A program made the position numbers and the translations under genes. DNA of 38,359 nucleotides from NCBI GenBank assembly GCA_018222915.1, contig JAAEZI010000007.1:75621-113979 (forward strand), read 5' to 3'. The notes beneath the pieces are model-generated. The model did no database searches, had not been told where the DNA came from, and saw only the letters and a list, made by a program, of their open reading frames with translations. Positions 1-7,400 of this stretch are shown here, piece after piece (position 1 is the stretch's first letter; each line of letters opens with the position of its first letter). This DNA is from Algicola sp. Lineage in GTDB: Bacteria > Bacteroidota > Bacteroidia > Flavobacteriales > Flavobacteriaceae.

Positions 1-1
1 C

Positions 2-223
2 GACGACGTATTAGTAGGACGTTTGTTGGAACGTGGAAAAACAAGTGGTCGTAAAGACGATGCTGATGAATCCATCATCAGAAATCGTATTCAGGAATAC
101 TACAAAAAGACGGCTATTTTGAAAGACTATTATGCTGCACAAGATAAATATCACGGTGTGGATGGTGTTGGCAGTATTCAAGAAATTACAGAACGACTCA
201 AAGCAGTTATCGATACGCTTTAG
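2..223 (+). CDS. adk: Adenylate kinase, C-terminal fragment (5' end outside window)
   Basis: The frame is open from base 2 and reads DDVLVGRLLERGKTSGRKDD, followed by an IIRNRIQEYYKKT-like segment, ending at TAG 221-223. This is the C-terminal part of adenylate kinase (ATP + AMP to 2 ADP, cytoplasmic). The segment GRKDDADESIIRNR carries the conserved R-x-D-D and I-x-x-R signature that binds the nucleotide phosphates after the LID domain. About 73 residues are visible, so roughly two thirds of the protein lies upstream of the window. The obg gene follows after 86 bp on the same strand; adk-obg is a common neighbourhood in Bacteroidota, so they are probably co-transcribed. No stop or frameshift is seen in the visible part. 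Confidence 0.93.
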   Translation, partial: DDVLVGRLLERGKTSGRKDDADESIIRNRIQEYYKKTAILKDYYAAQDKYHGVDGVGSIQEITERLKAVIDTL

Positions 224-245
224 TTCAAACATTGATAGACAAATA

Positions 246-267
246 GGTCACTCATGGCGAGGCGACC
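246..267 (+). other. Small interrupted hairpin in adk-obg spacer
   Basis: GGTC (246-249) pairs with GACC (264-267), and inside it CTC (251-253) pairs with GAG (259-261), giving an interrupted 7-bp stem. A second element, the perfect 10-bp palindrome CGCAATTGCG, lies at 290-299 just before the obg start at 310. There is no T-tract, so neither looks like a terminator. They could fold in the adk-obg mRNA, but short inverted repeats also arise by chance. Confidence 0.3.
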
Positions 268-309
268 ATAATTGAATCCCATAAAAGTTCGCAATTGCGG
301 AGATAGAAA

Positions 310-1308
310 ATGACAGAAGGTAACTTTGTAGATTACGTAAAAATACATGTCTCTTCAGGTAAAGGAGGGCAGGGTTCTGCTCATTTACACCGTGAGAAAT
401 TTATTGAAAAAGGAGGACCTGATGGAGGCGATGGTGGTCGTGGAGGTCACGTGATTATTCGTGGTAACTCCAATCTTTGGACCTTACTTCATTTAAAGTT
501 CAAACGACACGCTAGAGCAGGTCATGGCGAACATGGAAGTAAGAGTAGGAGTACAGGTGCAGATGGTGAAGATATTTACTTGGATGTGCCTCTTGGAACA
601 GTTGTAAAAGATACTGAAACAGACGAAGTGCTATTTGAAATTACAGAAGATGGGGAAGAAAAAATAGTAGCAAAAGGTGGTCGAGGCGGATTAGGAAACT
701 GGCATTTTAAGAGTTCAAGAAATCAAACGCCAAGATATGCACAACCTGGTGAGCCACTCGAGGAAAAAAATATTACCATAGAACTTAAAATCTTGGCAGA
801 TGTAGGATTGGTAGGATTTCCAAACGCGGGAAAATCAACCTTATTGTCTGTAATTACTGCAGCAAAACCCAAAATTGCAGATTATGAGTTTACGACCCTA
901 AAACCCAATCTCGGCATTGTGGAATATCGCGATTTTCAAACCTTTGTGATGGCCGATATTCCTGGAATTATTGAAGGTGCTGCCGAAGGAAAAGGGCTCG
1001 GACATTATTTCTTACGTCATATAGAGCGCAATTCGGTTTTATTATTTTTAATTCCTGCCGATGCCGACGATATCCGCAAACAATATGATATTTTGCTGGA
1101 TGAGTTGAAACGCTATAATCCTGAAATGTTGGATAAAGATCGGATGATTGCGATTTCAAAAAGTGATATGTTGGATGACGAACTAAAATCTGAAATGAAA
1201 GCGCAATTAGATGAGACATTACCTATAAATTATATGTTTATTTCGTCGGTGGCGCAACAAGGTATTACCGAATTAAAGGACAAACTCTGGAAAATTCTAA
1301 ATGATTAA
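310..1308 (+). CDS. obg: GTPase ObgE/CgtA
   Basis: Obg is a ribosome-associated GTPase acting in 50S subunit assembly and stress control. The 332 residues show the glycine-rich Obg fold (about 5-160, with [19 protein letters not shown] and KGGRGGLGN) and then the G domain: G1 GFPNAGKST at 169-177, the switch I threonines near 195-196 and G3 DIPG at 216-219. The usual G4 NKxD reads SKSD (283-286), and G5 is the SSV around 312-314. There is no C-terminal OCT extension, so the protein ends soon after the G domain, as in many Bacteroidota Obg proteins. The ATG at 310 is chosen because the conserved Obg fold begins directly after it (VDYVKIHV). It is preceded by an A-rich stretch and not by a Shine-Dalgarno sequence. 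It probably shares a transcript with adk. Confidence 0.96.
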   Translation: MTEGNFVDYVKIHVSSGKGGQGSAHLHREKFIEKGGPDGGDGGRGGHVIIRGNSNLWTLLHLKFKRHARAGHGEHGSKSRSTGADGEDIYLDVPLGTVVKDTETDEVLFEITEDGEEKIVAKGGRGGLGNWHFKSSRNQTPRYAQPGEPLEEKNITIELKILADVGLVGFPNAGKSTLLSVITAAKPKIADYEFTTLKPNLGIVEYRDFQTFVMADIPGIIEGAAEGKGLGHYFLRHIERNSVLLFLIPADADDIRKQYDILLDELKRYNPEMLDKDRMIAISKSDMLDDELKSEMKAQLDETLPINYMFISSVAQQGITELKDKLWKILND

Positions 1309-1313
1309 TTTTT

Positions 1314-1406
1314 GGGCGTTTCCCTTTCCGATGTCTTCGGAAAAGGGTCAGGCTCTCAGCCGTCGCTCTCTTCGAGGAGCTCCAACAGGGCTTCCATCCT
1401 TAACGC
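1314..1406. repeat. GC-rich palindromic intergenic repeat (REP-like)
   Basis: This 93-bp block sits between obg and the next gene and is clearly richer in GC than its surroundings. It is bounded by inverted ends, GCGTT at 1316-1320 and AACGC at 1402-1406. Inside are two stem-loops: CCCTTTCCGA (1322-1331) against TTCGGAAAAGGG (1336-1347), and GCTC at 1365-1368 against GAGC at 1377-1380 around a short CT/AG stem with one bulged base. It encodes no plausible protein. From memory, the layout GGGCGTT...CTTCCATCCTTAACGC matches a dispersed intergenic repeat common in Flavobacteriia genomes. I see only one copy here, so its repetitive nature is recalled and not shown. Confidence 0.6.
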
Positions 1407-1447
1407 AGGTTTTAAATAGATCATTTTAAGAAATCTTAAAATTTCAG

Positions 1448-1455
1448 TATCTTTA
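1448..1455 (+). promoter_or_regulatory. Possible -7 box TATCTTTA for the DUF4136-like gene
   Basis: TATCTTTA matches the Bacteroidota -7 consensus TAnnTTTG except in the last base. It lies 11 nt upstream of the start codon at 1467. A TTTT at 1424-1427 is 20 nt upstream, a weak -33 candidate. The leader would be very short. Confidence 0.35.
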
Positions 1456-1466
1456 AATAAAAAGCC

Positions 1467-1994
1467 ATGAGAATACTCTACAGCCTATTGGTCTGTGTGT
1501 TACTCACGTCATGCGCCTCTATTCGGGTGAATTATGACTACGAGACTACAGCAGATTTCACGACTTATAAAACCTATAACTATTACTCAAACGTCAATAC
1601 TGGTTTGAGTGAATTAGATAACAAACGCTTGTTCTTGGCATTGGATGAGGGGCTGCAAGCAAGAGGTTATCAATTATCTGATATGCCTGATTTTTTTATA
1701 GATATCAAAACAGCAGAATTCCAACAGCAATCTGGTAATACTGTAGGTATGGGTGTTGGTGGCACTGGAAGAAACGTTGGTGGTGGCATTTCAATTGGCT
1801 TACCGGTTGGCCAAACAAAAATGGGTCGGGAAATTGTATTTGAATTTGTAGATGAGAATGGGATCGGCCTTTTTTGGCAGGCTATTTCAGAATCGAATTA
1901 CAATCCCAATGCGTCACCAGAAAAGCGAGAGGCCCAATTTAAAGCCATTGTTTCAAAAGTCCTTGAAGGGTTTCCTCCAGACAACACCAAATAG
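1467..1994 (+). CDS. DUF4136-type lipoprotein
   Basis: A 175-residue lipoprotein of unknown function. The N-terminus has a short signal peptide with lipobox LTSC (13-16), giving lipidated Cys16 and placing it in the cell envelope. The following YDYETTADFTTYKTYNYY segment and the closing Q-A-x-SESNYNPNASPEKRE pattern are typical of the DUF4136 family of small envelope lipoproteins, for which no reaction is known. A glycine-rich stretch lies at about 93-112 (GMGVGGTGRNVGGGISIG). The residues after Cys (ASIR) lack the acidic surface-export pattern, so a periplasm-facing location is more likely. It is preceded by the palindromic repeat and followed 73 bp later by the dehydrogenase gene, which has its own promoter box, so it may be a single-gene unit. 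Confidence 0.75.
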   Translation: MRILYSLLVCVLLTSCASIRVNYDYETTADFTTYKTYNYYSNVNTGLSELDNKRLFLALDEGLQARGYQLSDMPDFFIDIKTAEFQQQSGNTVGMGVGGTGRNVGGGISIGLPVGQTKMGREIVFEFVDENGIGLFWQAISESNYNPNASPEKREAQFKAIVSKVLEGFPPDNTK

Positions 1995-2040
1995 ATGTCA
2001 ATTTTAAAGCGTTGCGGTTTATCATTGATTTTTTGTTTTG

Positions 2041-2048
2041 TAACTTTG
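2041..2048 (+). promoter_or_regulatory. -7 promoter box TAACTTTG for the SDR gene
   Basis: TAACTTTG is an exact match to the Bacteroidota -7 consensus TAnnTTTG and ends 19 nt before the ATG at 2068. A clear TTG at the preferred 17-20 nt upstream spacing is missing; TTT at 2018-2020 fits the distance. Confidence 0.5.
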
Positions 2049-2067
2049 GTTAAAACAGAAAGAGACA

Positions 2068-2793
2068 ATGAAACAATTATCAGGAAAGGTCGCATTAATT
2101 ACAGGAGGAACTAAAGGTATCGGTTATGGCATCGCAGAAGCTTTATTAGCTCAAGGTCTTAAAGTGGCCATTACAAGTCGCGATTTGAATGCCGCTAAAG
2201 AAGCTGCCAAATCACTAGAAGAAAAAACACAAACGACAAATGCTATTATAGGTTTAGAAGCCAACGTCAAAAACTTAGGTGACCAACGTGAAGCTGTTCA
2301 GCAAACTGTTGAGCAATTTGGTCAGTTGGATGTTGTAGTAGCTAATGCTGGCTTAGGCCATTTTGGAAGTATAGAGGAATTAACAACGGAGCAATGGAAC
2401 GCTGTGATTGATACGAACTTAACAGGTGTTTTTAACACGATAAAAGCAAGTGTTGATGACTTAAAAAAGAGTCAAGGCTATTATATCACCATTTCAAGCT
2501 TAGCAGGAACTAATTTTTTCGCGGGAGGAGCGGCTTATAATGCCAGTAAGTTTGGAGTCACCGGATTTACACAAGCCGTCATGTTAGATTTAAGGAAATA
2601 TGGTGTTAAAGTGAGTACCATCATGCCAGGATCTGTATCTACACATTTCAATGGTAACGAACCAGGCGACAAGGATGCTTGGAAAATCCAGATTGAAGAT
2701 ATTGGCGAATTGGTAGTCGATTTGTTAAAAATGAATCCTAGAACCTTACCGAGTAAAGTAGAGGTAAGACCTACGATGCCACCGAGTAACTAA
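2068..2793 (+). CDS. Short-chain dehydrogenase/reductase (SDR)
   Basis: A 241-residue cytoplasmic NAD(P)-dependent oxidoreductase of the classical SDR family. The Rossmann motif TGGTKGIG is at 12-19, the NAG motif at 93-95, the catalytic Asn at 117 (DTNLTG), the Ser in ISSLAG at about 143-144, and the catalytic pair Tyr157/Lys161 in YNASK. An arginine at 38 after the second strand (TSRD) suggests NADP(H) preference. The C-terminus is short and closest in style to 3-ketoacyl-ACP-reductase-like (FabG-like) SDRs, but the substrate cannot be read from sequence and the gene is not in a fatty-acid cluster. It has its own promoter box and ends at a hairpin terminator, so it is probably monocistronic. 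All catalytic residues are present. Confidence 0.9.
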   Translation: MKQLSGKVALITGGTKGIGYGIAEALLAQGLKVAITSRDLNAAKEAAKSLEEKTQTTNAIIGLEANVKNLGDQREAVQQTVEQFGQLDVVVANAGLGHFGSIEELTTEQWNAVIDTNLTGVFNTIKASVDDLKKSQGYYITISSLAGTNFFAGGAAYNASKFGVTGFTQAVMLDLRKYGVKVSTIMPGSVSTHFNGNEPGDKDAWKIQIEDIGELVVDLLKMNPRTLPSKVEVRPTMPPSN

Positions 2794-2811
2794 TGAAAAT
2801 ATAGAAAACAA

Positions 2812-2837
2812 AAAGGCTTCCAATGGAAGCCTTTTTT
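2812..2837. terminator. Bidirectional intrinsic terminator
   Basis: AAAGGCTTCC (2812-2821) and GGAAGCCTTT (2825-2834) form a perfect 10-bp stem with an AAT loop, followed by six T at 2832-2837 and preceded by a run of A. It lies between the convergent SDR gene and the minus-strand gene ending at 2855, so it can serve both directions. Confidence 0.88.
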
Positions 2838-2854
2838 AATGGTGTTTTTAGTCA

Positions 2855-4432
2855 TTAGTTGATGTCTAATTTGATGATTCGACCATTTTTCTTTCGTTCA
2901 CCAAGCAAAAATACTGTATGCTTATTGACGTTAGCTAGACCGTTATTCACTTTGTAATAGACTTTAGATTCCTTATCATCAATCAATTTTTTATAATCGA
3001 AATTACCTTCGGCATCTATCGAGATCGCATATAAATTAGACTTTTTGGACGACGTCTGTTTAAATGCAATACGATCGGCACTTAATTTTTTGATATTATC
3101 GGAGCAATTAATAAAGAAGTAGGTGGATTCATCTACCGGCAAACTGGTGTAAGAGCTATTTATAGTTCCAACTTGTGCTTTATTAATATTTCTGGCCCAC
3201 TTCAAATGACCGTCTGCGTCAAGCCGCATCGCCATAATATCGTTGTAATGAAATACCGTGTAGGTACGCATTGATCCGTTTGCTCCCATACTAGTATGCG
3301 TTGTAATAAAAAATTCTTCAGCATTCACGACAATGTCATTGTTGGCCATCAGGTAAACACCCTTAAAATCAATATTATTGATGCCTTTCTTTTTCTTACG
3401 CTCTTTTTTCCCTTCTCTATTTCCGTATTTGTCGGTAAGGAATTCTTCTGAAAACTCATTATAACGCTTGAAATTGGTTTCAAGAGTTTCTGGATTGAGA
3501 TCAAAAACACAAACGCCATTCAGCTTGTACTCTTCTTTTTTACCATAGAAACCAACACAGGCTAATCGACTGTCATTCTTAACCAAATGCAGAGATTCAA
3601 TATATTTTTCGTCACTTTTAAAGGAAATACTTGTCTCACCGGAAGCATTGATTCTGTTTAATTCAAAATGATAATTGACTTTACCGTCTTTTTTAGTTCT
3701 TTTAGAATCATTTTCAAACGATTTACCTAAAAAATAAATCGTACCATCTTTACCATCCACTTCAAAACTGTTGTATTCAAAAAGTCTATCCTTGATATCC
3801 TTTACAATCAATTTTTCATAAACAGGTTCGAAATCACTATTAAAAACAAACACTTTATGCGTCTCTTGTTTTTTGTTCTTGAAATCGAAATTAATCGCAA
3901 AAAAGGCTTCGTTTGCTGATAAGATAACTTCTCCCATGTGATCACCATCAGCTTGGTTGAACCCTCCATTATAAAACAGGGGAAAAATAGAAACTCCAAA
4001 GTAGTTTTTAACATTGTCTTCAGAGAAATTCAGAAGCTCTCTCGTGCTAAAATTTAAATCGCCAATATTTGCTGAAGACACATTAATCGCAATTTTGTCT
4101 TCTTTTTTTTGAGTTTCAACCTCAATTAAATGTATCTGATTATTCTTTAAAAACGCATTTTTAATAATCTTGTCGTCAACCTCATAGTCTAATTCTTTAA
4201 TGAGTTTCAGGTGTTCATTAAAGTATTGAATATAGTAGCCTCTTAATTTCATTCCTAGACCAGAATAATAGGATCTGATGGTGACAATACCTCCATCATC
4301 AGACTCTAGGCTGAAGCTAAGAAAAGAGTTTTTCTTCTTGTCTTTAAAAATGTCACTCTTGGTGATAGAAATATCTTGAGCGAAAGTTAGTGTTGCTGTA
4401 AAAAGCAATAGTAAGGTTAGGAATCTTTTCAT
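2855..4432 (-). CDS. Secreted protein of unknown function
   Basis: A 525-residue protein I do not recognise. The first 18 residues form a signal peptide (MKRFLTLLLLFTATLTFA|QD), so it is exported to the periplasm or beyond. The rest is rich in short beta strands with recurring patterns such as YAISIDAEGNFDYKK and MAMRLDADGHLKWARN, reminiscent of beta-propeller-like proteins, but no repeat is regular enough to call. A lysine/arginine-rich patch (GNREGKKERKKKKG) lies around 340-355. There is no lipobox, transmembrane segment or T9SS sorting domain. It lies 62 bp downstream of the alpha-2-macroglobulin gene on the same strand with no terminator between them, so they may be co-transcribed; a functional link is inference. 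Confidence 0.7.
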   Translation of the reverse strand: MKRFLTLLLLFTATLTFAQDISITKSDIFKDKKKNSFLSFSLESDDGGIVTIRSYYSGLGMKLRGYYIQYFNEHLKLIKELDYEVDDKIIKNAFLKNNQIHLIEVETQKKEDKIAINVSSANIGDLNFSTRELLNFSEDNVKNYFGVSIFPLFYNGGFNQADGDHMGEVILSANEAFFAINFDFKNKKQETHKVFVFNSDFEPVYEKLIVKDIKDRLFEYNSFEVDGKDGTIYFLGKSFENDSKRTKKDGKVNYHFELNRINASGETSISFKSDEKYIESLHLVKNDSRLACVGFYGKKEEYKLNGVCVFDLNPETLETNFKRYNEFSEEFLTDKYGNREGKKERKKKKGINNIDFKGVYLMANNDIVVNAEEFFITTHTSMGANGSMRTYTVFHYNDIMAMRLDADGHLKWARNINKAQVGTINSSYTSLPVDESTYFFINCSDNIKKLSADRIAFKQTSSKKSNLYAISIDAEGNFDYKKLIDDKESKVYYKVNNGLANVNKHTVFLLGERKKNGRIIKLDIN

Positions 4433-4494
4433 AAAAAATAGTTTAGAAGGGCAAAATAACTATTTAAATGTAAGTTGAAAATAAAATCTAAGGT

Positions 4495-7400
4495 TTAATT
4501 GATTTTCAGACGATCCCCTTTACTATGACTACTAAATTCTGGTGCATACATGCTTTGAATGGTGGTAATACCATTACTCATATCACCTGCATTTTGAACT
4601 CTTAAATCATACTCAAATACATAGATGCCTTTTGGAAGATAATCGAAAAAGAAGTTCGTTGAAGCGTCTTTCGTGCTTTCGTAATACCCTAATCCGTCTT
4701 GCCACTTGTATTGAGACAATACATTCACTGGTTCTAGGCCTGCTGCTCTCATGTCTTTCATGTGTAAAAATTCCATGACACGATCACTACGTAATTCAAT
4801 GCGAACTCGCACCAAATCACCCACTTCCAATGAGGTTTCTGAAGTTATCTCTGTAATTTCTTCTCCTCGGTCTGTATGTGTTTTTTTGAAGAGTTTTTTG
4901 CTCAGTTTTAGTGGTGTCTCTGCGGAAGTGATCTTATCTAAATCCTCAAAATACTGCCAGTATAAACTGCCCCAAGCAATGCCTTTACCTTTTTTAGTCA
5001 TTTTTACAGTTGCCATGTCTGGTTCAATTTCAGATCCAGTCCATGAGGTTTTGTAATAGCCTGTCCCTGCTTCAATTTTGACGTTCTCCAATTGGGATGG
5101 TGCCAATGCTTGGCCTCCTATTGAAACATCTACCATCTCAGTCACACTCAGCCAATCACTGCCTTGTAGCAATAACGCATACACGGCTTCCGTGGTTGCT
5201 TTGGTGGTTTTCCAGCGATTGGTTTGTTTGTTTTTCAAGAGCCATATTTTCAAGTTATCTATGGTTTCCGTAGGGCCTTCTACTTCAGAAAACGCTTCAA
5301 TCATTAACGCTTGTGTTTCTATAGGCGCTTGATGCCAATACCAAGAACTTGTATTGTTTTTCCAATACATGCCTAATTCTTCCGAAGTAATACTAGTTTC
5401 TCTCAATGACTTCAAAATACTTTTTGAGATACGCTCATTCCCTTTTCTATGAGTAACTAAAACCATTAGACCTTTCGCATATAATGAACGCTTCAACCAA
5501 TAATCCTCAATTTGCGTATGATAATAATCCATGATTTTTTGAACCTCCTTTGAAGGTTTATTGTCAGGAAAGAAACTACGCGTATACAAATAATGCAATT
5601 GGATGTAAGATAAATGATCCTTGGATAAGTCGATCTCTTTGTTATATTTCTTCAGGTTTTTATAATCTTCAATAAACTCCGAGTCTAAATAATGAATCGC
5701 TTTATCAATCATTTGTTTATGGTCCTCTGTGGTTACGCCTAATTTGTCTAAATGACCAAAACCAGCAACGATGTGTTGTGTGATGTAACGGTTTGGTCGA
5801 CCACCATTAAACCATGCCCAAGCGCCATTTGGCATTTGTCCATTTTTGAGTTTGCGGTGAGCGGCTGTTAATTCATTCGACATCTTATTTAAGTCAAATA
5901 GCAAAGCGATACGTTTTTTCTGTTCCGTTTCATCTTGCGCATCGCGTAACCAAGGGGTTTCTTCGATGAGAATTGATTTGAGTTCTTGGTTCTTTTCTAG
6001 GTTCGATACTAGCGCATCCGTATTTTTCCATTGATTAAAAACTTCTTGGATACGCGGATTGGTATTAGCAATATGACTGGCTAATGCGTTCGCATAATAC
6101 CTGCTAAACGTCTGCTCGTTACAATCATAAGGATATTCCATTAAGTATGGTAATGCTTGCACAGCATACCAAGCAGGATTGGAGGTGACCTCAAAACTGA
6201 GTTGATGGTGTTTTAAAGAGGTTGATGTATTGTTTTTGAGTTTGTCAAGTGTAAAAGTCCTAGTCTCATTACTTTTAACCCACATTGGTAAGGTTTCTGT
6301 GACTAGCATACGATTACTCAAGATCGGTAAAGCGTTTTGTTCACCATCGCTAAAATCGCCTGCTTTTGCTAAAATTTTATACTGAACAGCATCCACATCA
6401 AACGGAATGTTTAAGGACCATGAGACGTCCGTATTGCCTTTCGCATCTACCGAAAATTGTACGGTTTCTCCCGTAGGTAAAATTCCCATATGACGTGTGA
6501 TATCTTTTCCAGAAATGGCATCAGTCAGGATGAGTTTTGCATGTCCGTTGAGCGCTTTTTCAGTCACGTTTGAAATTTTAGAACTAATCGTAATTTGGTC
6601 GCCTTCACGTAAAAACCTTGGGACATTAGGAAGTACCATCAACTCTTTTTGAGTTACAGCTTCCAAGGTAGTTGTGGCACTTTCGAGAGATTTCGTATGT
6701 GCTAGTAGTTGTAATTTCCACTTGCTTAAGGCTTCTGGAGTTGTAAAGCTAAAACTGACGTGTCCGTCAGCATCTGTTGTGAGCTGCGGAAAGAAAAAGG
6801 CCGTTTCTTGAAGATTTTTACGGACTTTGATTGCGCCAAAGTCTTTTTCTTCTGCCTTAGTTTTATCATCTGTGTCTTTCTGCTTAGATACATCGTCTAA
6901 ACCGGTTTCGCTTACAGAGTCCATAGCTACAGCATTCATTAATTTGCTTTCCGACCTTGGACTACTATAGCCTGCAACGACGACTTCTTCCATAACACTT
7001 TCGTCTTCCACAATTTCCAAGCCCGCGACTCTACCTCTTAAATAATAGGCATTGCCGAATCCCATACGCAATCCAAATAAGTTGAATTGGTCAAAACGTT
7101 GAGAAGGAAAACTCCCGAAAGATTGTCTGATATTATAAATTGAGAACCTTCCTGTTGCAAATCCGTTGCCAACATTCACTCGGTAAGAAGGGTAGTAGTA
7201 AGGGCGTTGCATCGGATCGAATCGCCATTCGTGCGATTTAAACTGATCCAAAGACATGTCATACATACTTGCGAGTAATTCTGCCGTTACTTGGTCTCCT
7301 TTCGGACCTTTAATTTTAAAGCTCCAAGTTTCGTCGGTTCCTGGCTGCAGTTTATCTCTAAACGTCGCAGTTTCTATCTCTAATTCAGTTTTGGGGTAAG

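Noticed and set aside
1314..1406. CRISPR or tRNA as explanation for the structured block after obg
   Set aside because: There is no repeat-spacer array, and the folding (two separate stem-loops with inverted ends) does not give a cloverleaf.
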